From contig NZ_LR732544.1 in assembly GCF_902506575.1 (NCBI RefSeq), positions 6,358,454-6,414,216 of the forward strand: a DNA stretch of 55,763 nucleotides, read 5' to 3'. Source of the stretch: Streptomyces mexicanus (lineage in GTDB: Bacteria; Actinomycetota; Actinomycetes; Streptomycetales; Streptomycetaceae). This document shows positions 1-8,558 of the stretch, piece by piece. The position numbers and the translations under genes were made by a program. Position 1 is the first letter of the stretch. Every line of letters starts with the position of its first letter. The notes below the pieces were generated by a model. It made no database searches. It was not told the DNA's origin and saw nothing but the letters and a program-made list of their open reading frames with translations.

Positions 1-230
1 TATAGGGGAGGGGTGTGGAGGCGAGCCAGAGTGGGCGGCCGGGATTGGGTGCGGCGTCGGGGGCGCGGGGGCGGGCCGGAGGTAGCGTGGAAGGGGCGGG
101 GCGGGCGGTGGGGGGGGGGGGGGGGGGCGGGGGGGCGGGCGGGGGCCCGGGCGGGCGGGGCCGGGGGGGGGGGCGGGGGGGGTGTGGGGGGGGGGGCGCC
201 GGCGACCCCCCCCGTGCCCCGGCCCGAGCG
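1..230. other. Low-complexity contig end, probably unreliable
   Basis: This stretch is dominated by long G runs broken by single C, T or A bases (densest at about 109-195). The far end of the window mirrors it with C runs. Such symmetric outward decay is typical of poor assembly or poly-G read artefacts at contig ends, so any translation here should be distrusted. A recognisable coding signal begins at about position 220. Confidence 0.75.
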
Positions 231-1113
231 CGGCGGCGCGGGCAGCATGGCCGGCTCGCTCGCCACCGAACGCGAGCAGCGCCCGCTGTACGCGACGTAC
301 GGCCTGATCCTGGCCACCTTCCTCGGCACCATGGGCCTGCCGCACGTCGTGGTCCGCTTCTACACCAGCCCGCACGGCGTCGCCGCCCGCCGCACGACCG
401 TGGCCGTGCTCGCCCTGACCGGCGGCTTCTACCTGCTGCCGCCCCTGTACGGCGCGCTCGGCCGCCTCTACACCCCCGAGCTGGCCCTCACCGGGAACGC
501 GGACGCCGCCGTGCTGCTGCTGCCCGGCCGGATGATCGGCGGCGTCGGCGGCGACCTGCTCGGCGCGCTGGTCGCGGGCGGCGCCTTCGCCGCGTTCCTG
601 TCCACCGCCTCCGGGCTGACCATGGCGGTGGCCGGCGTCCTCACCCAGGACGTGCTGCCCTCCCGCGGCGCCCTGCCCGCCCGCGGGGTGCGGCACTTCC
701 GGCTCGGCACGGTGCTCGCCATGGCCGTCCCGCTCGCCGCCAGCGTCCTGGTCGGCGGCCTGCCCGTCGCCGACGCGGTCGGGCTGGCCTTCGCGGTGTC
801 CGCCTCGTCGTTCTGCCCGCTGCTCGTCCTCGGCATCTGGTGGCGGCGCCTGACCCCGCCCGGCGCGGCCGCCGGCATGCTCGCGGGGGGCGGCGGCGCG
901 CTCGTCGCGGTCACCGCGACGATGGCCGGCCTGACCGACACCGGGCCGCTGCGCACCCTGCTCGCCTGGCCCGCCCTGTGGTCGGTGCCGCTGGGCTTCC
1001 TCACCATGGTGCTGGTCTCCCTCGCCACCCCGGGCCGGGTACCGGACGGCACGGCGGCCGTCCTGGCGCGGTTCCACCTGCCCGAGCAGCTGCGCGCCGA
1101 GGCCACGCCGTGA
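1..1113 (+). CDS. Sodium/solute symporter (cation/acetate symporter-like), 5' end missing
   Basis: Only the C-terminal part of an SSS-family secondary transporter is present; trustworthy sequence runs from about residue 70 of the open frame. The family couples uptake of a solute such as acetate to Na+ across the cytoplasmic membrane. Several hydrophobic segments are visible, including LILATFLGTMGLPHVVVRFY, a conserved-looking stretch in ActP-like proteins, and later AVGLAFAVSASSFCPLLVLG. The gene ends TGA at 1111-1113, overlapping the GTG of the downstream sensor kinase, so the two are translationally coupled. The substrate cannot be fixed from this fragment. The N-terminal half lies beyond the contig end or in the corrupted G-rich sequence. 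Confidence 0.75.
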   Translation, partial: YRGGVWRRARVGGRDWVRRRGRGGGPEVAWKGRGGRWGGGGGAGGRAGARAGGAGGGGGGGVGGGAPATPPVPRPERGGAGSMAGSLATEREQRPLYATYGLILATFLGTMGLPHVVVRFYTSPHGVAARRTTVAVLALTGGFYLLPPLYGALGRLYTPELALTGNADAAVLLLPGRMIGGVGGDLLGALVAGGAFAAFLSTASGLTMAVAGVLTQDVLPSRGALPARGVRHFRLGTVLAMAVPLAASVLVGGLPVADAVGLAFAVSASSFCPLLVLGIWWRRLTPPGAAAGMLAGGGGALVAVTATMAGLTDTGPLRTLLAWPALWSVPLGFLTMVLVSLATPGRVPDGTAAVLARFHLPEQLRAEATP

Positions 1114-2324
1114 GCGGGTTCCTCGCCGGGCTGTGCGTGGCCGTGCTGCCGCTGCTCGCCGCCGGGTTCTGGCTCGGCCGGCGCACCGCCCGCCCACCGG
1201 GCCCGGGCGACCTCGGCACACCCGTGGAGCACGCCACCTTCCAGACCCTGCACACCGCCTCGCTGGCCGCGCCACCGCTGCGCGCCGGGCTGACCGAGGA
1301 GACCGCCCGCAAGTCCGCCCGCCGGCTGCGCTCCCTGCTGGGCACCGACGCGCTGTGCCTCACCGACGACATGCGCGTGCTGGCCTGGGACGGCGTGGGC
1401 GCCCACCACCGCACCGAGATCATGGACCGGCTCGCCGGACCGCTCGACACCGGCCGCGGCGAGGCCTTCGAGCTGACCTGCGGCACCCCCGACTGCCCCG
1501 TGCGCTGGGCCGTCGTCGCCCCGCTCACCGTGGACGACCGCGTGCACGGCGCCCTCGTCGCCTGCGCGCCCCGCGAGTCCGCCGTCCTCGTCCGGGCCGC
1601 CGCCGAGGTCGCCCGCTGGGTCTCCGTGCAGCTGGAACTCGCCGACCTCGACCGCTCCCGCACCCGGCTCATCGAGGCCGAGATCAGGGCCCTGCGCGCC
1701 CAGATCTCCCCGCACTTCGTCTTCAACTCGCTCGCGGTGATCGCCTCGTTCGTGCGCACCGACCCCGAGCGCGCCCGCGAGCTGCTGCTGGAGTTCGCCG
1801 AGTTCACCCGCTACTCGTTCCGCCGGCACGGCACCTTCACCACGCTGGCCGACGAACTGCACGCCATCGAGCAGTACCTCTCCCTGGCCCGGGCCCGCTT
1901 CGGCGACCGTCTCGCCGTCACCCTGCAGATCGCTCCCGAGGTGCTGCCCGTCGCCCTGCCCTTCCTGTGCCTGCAACCCCTGGTGGAGAACGCCGTCAAG
2001 CACGGCCTGGAGGGCGGGGCCGGCACCTGTCACATCCGCATCACCGCCCAGGACGCGGGCGCGGAGGCGCTGGTCGTCATCGAGGACGACGGCGTCGGCA
2101 TGGACCCCGGGCTGCTGCGCCGCATCCTCGCCGGAGAGGACAGCCCCTCCGGCGGCATCGGGCTGTCCAACGCCGACGACCGGCTCCGCCAGGTCTACGG
2201 CGACGACCACGGCCTGGTCATCGAGACCGCGCCGGGAGCCGGCATGAAGATCACCGTCCGGCTGCCGAAGTACCAGCCGGGCGTGCACTCCGCAGGGCGG
2301 CTGGGACAGCTCCCGCGGGACTGA
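1110..2324 (+). CDS. LytS/YehU-family sensor histidine kinase
   Basis: A 404-residue kinase starting at a GTG that overlaps the symporter stop codon. One N-terminal membrane segment (about residues 4-22) is followed by a GAF-like sensory region (about 60-180). A His_kinase (PF06580-type) domain has the phospho-acceptor motif ISPHFVFNS with His at about 202. The C-terminal HATPase domain has an N-box (ENAVKHG) and glycine-rich lids (EDDGVGMD, GGIGLSNADDRLR). It would autophosphorylate and pass phosphate to a LytTR-type regulator, which is not in the window and may lie beyond the left end. Coupling to a solute symporter suggests it senses or controls uptake of the transported compound; that link is inferred. 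Confidence 0.88.
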   Translation: MSGFLAGLCVAVLPLLAAGFWLGRRTARPPGPGDLGTPVEHATFQTLHTASLAAPPLRAGLTEETARKSARRLRSLLGTDALCLTDDMRVLAWDGVGAHHRTEIMDRLAGPLDTGRGEAFELTCGTPDCPVRWAVVAPLTVDDRVHGALVACAPRESAVLVRAAAEVARWVSVQLELADLDRSRTRLIEAEIRALRAQISPHFVFNSLAVIASFVRTDPERARELLLEFAEFTRYSFRRHGTFTTLADELHAIEQYLSLARARFGDRLAVTLQIAPEVLPVALPFLCLQPLVENAVKHGLEGGAGTCHIRITAQDAGAEALVVIEDDGVGMDPGLLRRILAGEDSPSGGIGLSNADDRLRQVYGDDHGLVIETAPGAGMKITVRLPKYQPGVHSAGRLGQLPRD

Positions 2325-2330
2325 GCGCGC

Positions 2331-2510
2331 TCAGGGCCGGGACCCGCCGTGGGTGAGCACCATGCCGAGCGTGATCAGCCCGAGCACCACCCAGCCGAAC
2401 CACAGCCAGCCGTTGCCGCCGAGCGCCACCGTGTACGCCGTCACGACGACCAGGGCGCCCACCGTGAGCGCCCCCATCGTCCTCGTGGCACCGTCCGTCG
2501 AACCGGGCAT
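2331..2510 (-). CDS. Small membrane protein, unknown function
   Basis: A 59-residue protein with two hydrophobic stretches (TMGALTVGALVVVTAYTVAL and LWFGWVVLGLITLGMVLT). The ATG at 2510 is chosen because GAGGAAGG lies 8 nt upstream; a GTG 9 nt earlier would sit on top of that site. It is convergent with the sensor kinase gene, whose stop is 6 nt away. No function is recognised. Confidence 0.6.
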   Translation of the reverse strand: MPGSTDGATRTMGALTVGALVVVTAYTVALGGNGWLWFGWVVLGLITLGMVLTHGGSRP

Positions 2511-2643
2511 CGCAGGCACCTTCCTCGTGGGCGGATCCGCGTGGGCCGATTCCCTCCATGGTGCCGCGATTCCCCCGACCGGGCGGCACCGGTGCGGGGG
2601 AATCGTTCGAAGAGGTGTTCCTTTGTGGCCGGGTGCGGGCCGG

Positions 2644-3594
2644 TCAGTTCCCGCGGGCGTTGAGCGAGGCCAGGTAGGCGTTGTACGCCGCGAGTTCCTT
2701 GTCGCCGTCGCGGTCCGCGGCCCGGTCCTTGCGCTTGGCCTGCCGCTGCTCGGAGCGGTACCACTGGAACAGCAACGCCAGCAGCACCAGCACGGAGGGG
2801 ACCTCGCTGAACGCCCAGGCGATGCCGCCGGCCGCGGTCTGGTCGGACAGCGCCTCGATGCCGAGCGAGGCCGGCGGGTGCTTGAAGGTGTCCACCATGG
2901 GCGTGGACGCCATCATCAGCGCGATCCCGAAGAACGCGTGGAACGGCATGCCCGCGAACAGCTCCAGCATCCGCATCAGGTACCCCGGGCGGTGCGGCCC
3001 CGGGTCGATGCCCATGATCGGCCAGAAGAACGCCACGCCGACCGCGAGGAAGTGCACCATCATCGCGATGTGCCCGGCCTTGGACCCCATCAGGAAGTCG
3101 AACAGCGGAGTGAAGTACAGCGCGTACAGGCTCGCGATGAACAGCGGGATGGTGAACGCCGGGTGCGTGATGACGCGCACGTACCGGCTGTGCAGCAGGG
3201 CCAGCAGCAGCTCCCGCGGCCCCTTGCGGCCCCGGCCCGCCACCGGCAGAGCCCTGAGCGCGAGCGTGATCGGGGCGCCCAGCAGGATGAGGATCGGCGA
3301 GAGCATGCTGATCACCATGTGCTGGACCATGTGCACGCTGAACATGACCATGCCGTAGTCGTTCAGCCGGGTGCACATCATCAGGAGCACGGTCAGCACG
3401 CCGACGACGTACGCCACCGTCCGGCCCACCGGCCAGGAGTCACCGCGCCGCAGCAGCCGCGCCACCCCCCAGCCGTACAGCGCGAGGCCGAGCAGGCAGG
3501 CGACGAGGAAGAAGGGGTCCGTGGACCACTGCAGTCCGCGTCCCAGCGTGAACGGCGGCAGATCCATCATCATGCCGTGCCCGCTGTGATCCAT
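2644..3594 (-). CDS. CtaG-type cytochrome c oxidase assembly protein
   Basis: A 316-residue multi-spanning membrane protein of the caa3_CtaG family (PF09678), linked to assembly of haem-copper oxidase and its copper centre. The N-terminus (MDHSGHGMMMD) is rich in His and Met and could bind copper. About seven hydrophobic segments follow, with conserved His/Met in membrane context such as FSVHMVQHMVISMLSPILIL and AGMPFHAFFG. The ATG at 3594 gives a full-length product. It is a single-gene unit downstream of pfkA's terminator region. Structural oxidase genes are not nearby, so its oxidase partner is unknown. Confidence 0.85.
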   Translation of the reverse strand: MDHSGHGMMMDLPPFTLGRGLQWSTDPFFLVACLLGLALYGWGVARLLRRGDSWPVGRTVAYVVGVLTVLLMMCTRLNDYGMVMFSVHMVQHMVISMLSPILILLGAPITLALRALPVAGRGRKGPRELLLALLHSRYVRVITHPAFTIPLFIASLYALYFTPLFDFLMGSKAGHIAMMVHFLAVGVAFFWPIMGIDPGPHRPGYLMRMLELFAGMPFHAFFGIALMMASTPMVDTFKHPPASLGIEALSDQTAAGGIAWAFSEVPSVLVLLALLFQWYRSEQRQAKRKDRAADRDGDKELAAYNAYLASLNARGN

Positions 3595-3680
3595 CCGCCG
3601 GCTCCTGATTCGTGGGGGTGTGTGCTGTCACGACCACAGCTGGGGGCATCCGCAGCTGTCTGTCCGCACCCAGAGTAGAG

Positions 3681-3712
3681 CCGCCCCCGGCCGCGACCGC
3701 GACCGGGGGCGG
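3681..3712 (-). terminator. Hairpin downstream of pfkA
   Basis: A perfect 10-bp stem, CCGCCCCCGG (3681-3690) with CCGGGGGCGG (3703-3712), and a 12-nt loop begins 18 nt after the pfkA stop. There is no U-tract, as is usual in Streptomyces. Confidence 0.6.
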
Positions 3713-3729
3713 GCGAGGCGCCGGGTGTC

Positions 3730-4755
3730 CTACAGCACACACTCCGCTTCGGCGTAGCGGTCCGCGGGCACCGTCTTCAGGGTCTCCACGGCCTCGGCCA
3801 GCGGCACCGTGACGATGTCCGTGCCGCGCAGCGCGGTCATCCGGCCGAACTCGCCGCGGTGCACGGCCTCCACCGCGTGCCAGCCGAACCGGGTCGCCAG
3901 TACCCGGTCGTAGGCCGTCGGAGTGCCGCCGCGCTGGACGTGCCCGAGGATGACCGGGCGGGCCTCCTTGCCCAGGCGCTGCTCCAGCTCCACGGCGAGC
4001 TGCCGGGCGACACCGGCGAACCGCTCGTGGCCGTAGATGTCCTTGCCGCCCTCGTCGAAGTCCATCGTGCCCGGCTTGGGCTTGGCGCCCTCCGCGGCCA
4101 CCACGATCGCGAACCGCTTGCCCGCCGCGAACCGCTCGCCGACCTTTCGCGCCAGCTCCTCGATGTCGAAGGGGCGTTCGGGGACGACGATGGCGTGGGC
4201 GCCGGCCGCCATGCCGGACTGCAGCGCGATCCAGCCGGTGTGCCGGCCCATGACCTCCACGATCAGCACCCGCTGGTGCGACTCGGCGGTGGTCTTCAGC
4301 CGGTCCAGGGCCTCGGTGGCGACGGTCACGGCCGTGTCGAAGCCGAACGTGACGTCCGTGACGGCGATGTCGTTGTCGATCGTCTTGGGCACGCCGACGA
4401 TGGGCAGGCCGCTGTCCGACAGCAGCCGGGCCGCCTTGAGCGTGCCCTCGCCGCCGATCGGGATGATCGCGTCCAGACCCAGCTCCGCAACGTGGCCCTT
4501 GGCCCGCTCCACCCCGTCCCGCAGATGCTCCGGGCGGACCCGGGAGGAGCCGAGGATGGTGCCGCCGCGGGCCAGGATGCCGCCGACCGCGTCGAGGTCG
4601 AGCTTGAGGTAGTCGCACTCCAGGAGGCCCTTCCAGCCGTCCCGGAAACCGATGACCTCGTCGCCGTGGTCGGCGACGGCACGGTGCACGACGGACCGGA
4701 TGACGGCGTTCAGGCCGGGGCAGTCACCGCCGGACGTGAGGACACCAATGCGCAT
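3730..4755 (-). CDS. pfkA: ATP-dependent 6-phosphofructokinase
   Basis: A 341-residue enzyme, the usual length for actinomycete PfkA. It phosphorylates fructose 6-phosphate in the committed step of glycolysis. MRIGVLTSGGDCPGLN at the N-terminus holds the nucleotide-binding loop. GGEG (about residues 103-106) keeps the glycine that marks ATP use, while PKTIDND carries the lysine typical of the actinobacterial (group III) enzymes. The catalytic Asp pair lies in TIDND. The frame stays open 22 codons upstream, but the ATG at 4755 matches the family N-terminus and has GGAGAAGG upstream. Confidence 0.93.
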   Translation of the reverse strand: MRIGVLTSGGDCPGLNAVIRSVVHRAVADHGDEVIGFRDGWKGLLECDYLKLDLDAVGGILARGGTILGSSRVRPEHLRDGVERAKGHVAELGLDAIIPIGGEGTLKAARLLSDSGLPIVGVPKTIDNDIAVTDVTFGFDTAVTVATEALDRLKTTAESHQRVLIVEVMGRHTGWIALQSGMAAGAHAIVVPERPFDIEELARKVGERFAAGKRFAIVVAAEGAKPKPGTMDFDEGGKDIYGHERFAGVARQLAVELEQRLGKEARPVILGHVQRGGTPTAYDRVLATRFGWHAVEAVHRGEFGRMTALRGTDIVTVPLAEAVETLKTVPADRYAEAECVL

Positions 4756-4937
4756 AGCCCGAATTACCTTCTCCACATGGGCACGGGACCGGACCGCGCT
4801 GTCCGGCTCGATCCCCGCCACCCTAGCGGCATCCGGGGGCGGCTCCGCACCGTGCGTCCGCCTGCTGGACGGCCCCGCTCACCTGTGCGGACGGCGCGTC
4901 AGACGGGCTGTGCGCGCCGTACTGACGGGCCGGTGCC

Positions 4938-4971
4938 GGCGCACGGGCGGGAGAGCCCCCGCCCGTGCGCC
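4938..4971 (-). terminator. Strong hairpin downstream of gatD
   Basis: A perfect 13-bp stem (4938-4950 with 4959-4971; GGCGCACGGGCGG / CCGCCCGTGCGCC) with an 8-nt loop lies about 70 nt beyond the gatD stop. It would end the murT-gatD transcript. Confidence 0.6.
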
Positions 4972-4983
4972 GCCGCGCAGCCC

Positions 4984-5062
4984 TGTTCACGCGGGCCGCC
5001 GCGCAACGGTGCTCTCACACGGGCCGCTGCGCTGCTGTGCTCACGCGGGCTGCTGCGCGGCC
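4984..5062. repeat. Degenerate tandem repeats at the 3' end of gatD
   Basis: Three imperfect copies of a unit of about 26 bp (core CACGCGGGC or CACACGGGCC followed by GCTGCGC or GCCGCGC) begin near 4984, 5011 and 5038. The last copy is the final codons and stop of gatD; the others lie just downstream. Confidence 0.5.
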
Positions 5063-5769
5063 GCGATGCGCTCGTTGCGCAGGGCCTCGTACCAGCGGTC
5101 GTCGATCGGCGGCAGCGCGTTGACGTCCAGGGCCAGCTTCAGCAGCAGGTCCGCGATCTGCGGGTTGCGGGCCAGCACCGGACCGTGCATGTACGTACCG
5201 AAGACGGTGTCGTTGTACGCGCCCTCCGTGCCGTCGCCCGTGCCGTTGCCCCGGCCGATGCGCACCTGGGCGAACGGCCGGGCGGTGGGACCGAGGTGGG
5301 TGACGCCCTGGTGGTTCTCGAACCCGGTCAGCGGCGGCAGCCCCAGGCGCGGGTCGATGTCCGCCAGCACGTCGCCGACGCACCGCTCGCCCTCGCCGCG
5401 CACCGACACCACGTCCAGCAGGCCCAGGCCCGGCTCGCGCTGGCCGAGGTCGTTGACGAACTCGTGGCCGAGGATCTGGTAGCCGGCGCAGACGGAGAAC
5501 ACGATCGCGCCGTTCTGCACCGCCTGGTACAGGTGGCCGTCGCGGCGCAGCCGCTCCGCGGCCAGCCGCTGCGGCCGGTCCTCGCCGCCGCCGATCAGGT
5601 AGATGTCGCCGGAGGTCGGGATCGGCTGGTCGCTGCGCACGTCGAGCCGGGCCACGTCCAGGCCCCGCTGGCGGGCCCGGCGCTCCACGACGAGCGCGTT
5701 GCCCTGGTCGCCGTAGGTGCTCAGCAGGTCCGGGTAGACCCACACCAGCCGCAGTTGGTTGTCGCTCAT
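5041..5769 (-). CDS. gatD: Lipid II isoglutaminyl synthase, glutaminase subunit GatD
   Basis: A 242-residue class I glutamine amidotransferase of the CobB/CobQ type. It releases ammonia from glutamine for MurT, which amidates the alpha-carboxyl of D-Glu in the lipid II stem peptide on the inner membrane face. The nucleophile Cys94 sits in VCAGYQ, the same number as in Staphylococcus aureus GatD. His195 in YMHGP completes the active site. It lies 21 nt downstream of murT on the same strand, forming the usual murT-gatD operon. A glycine/asparagine-rich insert (about residues 172-182) looks like a surface loop. Confidence 0.92.
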   Translation of the reverse strand: MSDNQLRLVWVYPDLLSTYGDQGNALVVERRARQRGLDVARLDVRSDQPIPTSGDIYLIGGGEDRPQRLAAERLRRDGHLYQAVQNGAIVFSVCAGYQILGHEFVNDLGQREPGLGLLDVVSVRGEGERCVGDVLADIDPRLGLPPLTGFENHQGVTHLGPTARPFAQVRIGRGNGTGDGTEGAYNDTVFGTYMHGPVLARNPQIADLLLKLALDVNALPPIDDRWYEALRNERIAAAQQPA

Positions 5770-5790
5770 GAAGTGGTCCGTCCTTCGGGG

Positions 5791-7029
5791 TCAGTTGCCG
5801 ACGCGGCGGCGCAGGTCCTGGAACGCGGTGTAGTTGGCGATGACCTCGATCCGGCCGGGCGGAGCCTGCTGCACGGCCTGGTCGAGGTTGTCGCAGACCT
5901 GGAAGTGCTGGTTGGCGACCTCCAGACGCACCGCGAGGTCCAGCTTCCGGTCGCCGATCACGAAGAGCGGGTGGCCGGTCAGACGGGTGTAGTCCACGTC
6001 CCACAGCCAGGAGGTGTCGGTGCCGTCGGCGCTGCGCGCGTTCACGGACAGGATGACCGGAGCGGGCGCCGGGTCGATCAGGGAGAACGTCTCCAGCCAG
6101 CCGGCTGGGTTCTTCGCCAGCAGCAGGCGCAGGTCGCGCCCCTGGAACTGCACGACGTCGTAGCGTCCGGCGACCGCCTGCACCTGGTACATCCGCTCCA
6201 GCGCGACCTGCGGCGGCACCCCGAAGACGGCGGCGACGGCCGCGGAGGAGGCGGCGTTGGCCTTGTTGGCGCGGCCGGGCAGCTGCAGGTGGATGGGCCA
6301 GGCGGAGCCGTGCGGGTCCAGCACGTGGTCACCGGAGAGCGCCCAGCTGGGCGTGGGCCGGCGGAAGCCGCACTCGTTGCAGTACCAGTCGTCGCCGGGG
6401 CGCTGCATCACGCCGCCGCAGGACGGGCAGGACCAGGCGTCGTCCTTCCACATCTGCCCCGCGGCGACCCAGATCACGTTGGGGGAGGAGGAGGCGGCCC
6501 ACACCACCAGGGGGTCGTCGCAGTTGGCGACGATCACGGCCTTGGACCCGGCCAGGCCCTCGCGCCAGTTCTCGGCGAGCATCCGGGTCTCGGCCGCGCG
6601 GTCCAGCTGGTCGCGGGAGAGGTTCAGCAGCGCGATGCACTTGGGGTCGGTGTCCCGGGCCACGCCCGCGAGGTACTTCTCGTCGACCTCGATCACGCCG
6701 TACCGCGCGTCCGAGCCGCCGGCCAGCGCCGAGGTGATGCCGGCGGGCATGTTGGCGCCGAGCGCGTTGGAGACCACCGGGCCGGCGGCCCGCAGCGCCT
6801 CCGCGATGAGCCGGGTGGTGGTCGTCTTGCCGTTGGTGGCCGAGACCAGGACCACGTCCAGGTTCTGCGCGAGCCGCCGCAGCAGTTCGGGGTCGAGCTT
6901 CAGGGCCACCCGGCCGCCGATCACCGAACCGCTGCCGCGCCCCGCGGCGCGGGATGCCGCAGCGACCGCCTTGCCCGCGGTCACGGCCAGCTTGGCCCGC
7001 GGCGTGAGCGGGTCCGAGTTGCCTGCCAT
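5791..7029 (-). CDS. murT: Lipid II isoglutaminyl synthase, Mur-ligase subunit MurT
   Basis: A 412-residue Mur-ligase-like protein that activates the D-Glu carboxyl of lipid II with ATP and accepts ammonia from GatD. The ATP-binding loop SATNGKTTTT is at residues 63-72. A four-cysteine zinc ribbon (Cys201, 204, 217, 220; CPSCG...CNECG) is inserted in the central domain, a hallmark of MurT. The C-terminal DUF1727-type domain contacts GatD. It is first in a two-gene operon. The start at 7029 gives a normal N-terminus. Confidence 0.93.
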   Translation of the reverse strand: MAGNSDPLTPRAKLAVTAGKAVAAASRAAGRGSGSVIGGRVALKLDPELLRRLAQNLDVVLVSATNGKTTTTRLIAEALRAAGPVVSNALGANMPAGITSALAGGSDARYGVIEVDEKYLAGVARDTDPKCIALLNLSRDQLDRAAETRMLAENWREGLAGSKAVIVANCDDPLVVWAASSSPNVIWVAAGQMWKDDAWSCPSCGGVMQRPGDDWYCNECGFRRPTPSWALSGDHVLDPHGSAWPIHLQLPGRANKANAASSAAVAAVFGVPPQVALERMYQVQAVAGRYDVVQFQGRDLRLLLAKNPAGWLETFSLIDPAPAPVILSVNARSADGTDTSWLWDVDYTRLTGHPLFVIGDRKLDLAVRLEVANQHFQVCDNLDQAVQQAPPGRIEVIANYTAFQDLRRRVGN

Positions 7030-7185
7030 CAGTTCTCGATCCTCCTTGCGTACGCGCCGCGCCTGAGCCGGTCCGGCAACGGTGTGGGCCTCAGCCTATC
7101 GAGATCCGATCGTGCTCCCGAATTCCGCCGCCGTCACGGCGCCCGCGCGCCGGTCGCCGTCCACCGGGACCGTACCCTTGCCGCC

Positions 7186-7731
7186 ATGCGACACGGCTCG
7201 ATCCCGGGCGCCCGCGGGCGCGTCCGGCCCCTCACCCTGCTCGGCGATCCGACCCTGCACGCGCCCTGCCGCGAGGTCACCGCCTTCGGCCCGGAGCTGG
7301 CCGCGCTGGTGGAGGACTTGTTCGCCACGATGTACGCGGCGCGCGGGGTCGGCCTGGCCGCCAACCAGGTGGGCGAGGACCTGCGCGTGTTCGTCTACGA
7401 CTGCCCCGACGACGAGGACGTGCGGCACCTGGGGCACATCGTCAACCCCCGCCTGGTGGAGGTGGACGGGGTCGTGGTGCGCGGCCCGGAGGGCTGCCTG
7501 TCGCTGCCCGGCCTGGAGGCCGGCACCGAGCGGTACGACCACGCGGTGGTGGAGGGCTTCACGGCGGCCGGGGAGCCCGTCACCGTGCACGGCACGGGCT
7601 TCTTCGCCCGCTGCCTGCAACACGAGTGCGACCACCTGGAGGGCCGCCTGTACGTGGACCGCCTCACGGGCCGGCGCAGGCGCAAGGTACTCCGCCGGGC
7701 GGCGAGGGCCCCGTGGGGCCGACGCGCCTGA
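7186..7731 (+). CDS. def: Peptide deformylase
   Basis: A 181-residue metalloenzyme that removes the formyl group from nascent protein N-termini. All three family motifs are intact: GVGLAANQ (54-61), EGCLS (102-106, metal ligand Cys104), and HECDH (146-150, metal ligands His146 and His150, catalytic Glu147). The open frame extends far upstream, but that stretch is antisense to murT and gatD. The ATG at 7186 gives a normal length. A basic C-terminal tail (GRRRRKVLRR) is present. It is divergent from murT and convergent with the TetR gene. Confidence 0.93.
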   Translation: MRHGSIPGARGRVRPLTLLGDPTLHAPCREVTAFGPELAALVEDLFATMYAARGVGLAANQVGEDLRVFVYDCPDDEDVRHLGHIVNPRLVEVDGVVVRGPEGCLSLPGLEAGTERYDHAVVEGFTAAGEPVTVHGTGFFARCLQHECDHLEGRLYVDRLTGRRRRKVLRRAARAPWGRRA

Positions 7732-7795
7732 GACGCCACCGGCCGACTCCCGCTCCGGCGCCGGGGCAGGCTCGAAACCCCAGGGCGGGGCGGGC

Positions 7796-8452
7796 TCAGA
7801 ACCCCGGGCCGCCCATCTTGTCGCCGGCCGCGGCGAGGCGGCCCCACAGCAGGTCGGCGAGGCCGCGGACCAGCTCCGCGCGGGAGCAGGGGCGCTCGCC
7901 CAGCCACCAGTCGCCGGCCGCGTGCATCATGCCGACGATGCCGTGGCCCCACACCCGGGCCAGCTGCTGGCTGTCCGGCCCGAGGTCCAGGCGCTCCTCG
8001 ATGACCTGGGCCAGCTCCTCGCCCATGCGGCGCAGCAGTGGCGCGGAGTGCTTGCCGACGTCGAAGCCCTGGTCGCCCCCTTGGTCGCCGCCCTGGCCGC
8101 CCTCGGCCGGGTGCATCAGGAACCGGTACACCTGCGGGCGGGCCTCGATGGCCGCGAGGTAGGTGTCCAGGGTGGACTCCACCCGCTCGCGCCGCTCCGC
8201 GGGCGCGTCCAGCGCGGCCCGCAGCGAGTCGAGCAGGGCGTCGGTGTGGCGCTGGGCCAGGGCCGCGTACAGGCCGCCCTTGTCGCCGAAGTGGCGGTAG
8301 AGGATCGGCTTGGTGATGCCGGCCTCGGCGGCGATGGCGTTCATCGAGGCCTGCGGGCCGTCGCGCAGCACCACTCGGTCGGCGGCCTCCAGCAGCTCGC
8401 GCCGTCGGCGGTCGGCGGACCGCTGCTGGTCGGTCCGCTGCGTGGTGTCCAT
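7796..8452 (-). CDS. TetR-family transcriptional regulator
   Basis: A 218-residue repressor-type protein. The N-terminal helix-turn-helix (about residues 15-65) ends with the family signature ITKPILYRHFGDKGGLYAAL. The C-terminal ligand-binding domain carries a G/D/Q-rich loop (EGGQGGDQGGDQG). The ATG at 8452 has GGGGAG upstream and is preferred to in-frame codons nearer the divergent acyl-CoA dehydrogenase. It probably controls itself and that gene through the inverted repeats at 8578-8606, with an acyl-CoA or fatty acid as ligand; the ligand is inferred from context. Confidence 0.88.
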   Translation of the reverse strand: MDTTQRTDQQRSADRRRRELLEAADRVVLRDGPQASMNAIAAEAGITKPILYRHFGDKGGLYAALAQRHTDALLDSLRAALDAPAERRERVESTLDTYLAAIEARPQVYRFLMHPAEGGQGGDQGGDQGFDVGKHSAPLLRRMGEELAQVIEERLDLGPDSQQLARVWGHGIVGMMHAAGDWWLGERPCSRAELVRGLADLLWGRLAAAGDKMGGPGF

Positions 8453-8558
8453 GAGCTCTCCCCACCCGTGCTGATTCGGTGACGCCTGCGCAACGTAACA
8501 CTGACCGGCCCCCGGACCTCGAACGGGCTGCCCGCGCACCTGCGGGATCGCGCGGGAT

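Noticed and set aside
3859..7731. A very long open frame of about 1,290 codons on the plus strand
   Set aside because: It is antisense to pfkA, gatD and murT and exists only because of GC-rich codon bias. Only its last 181 codons (deformylase) are real.
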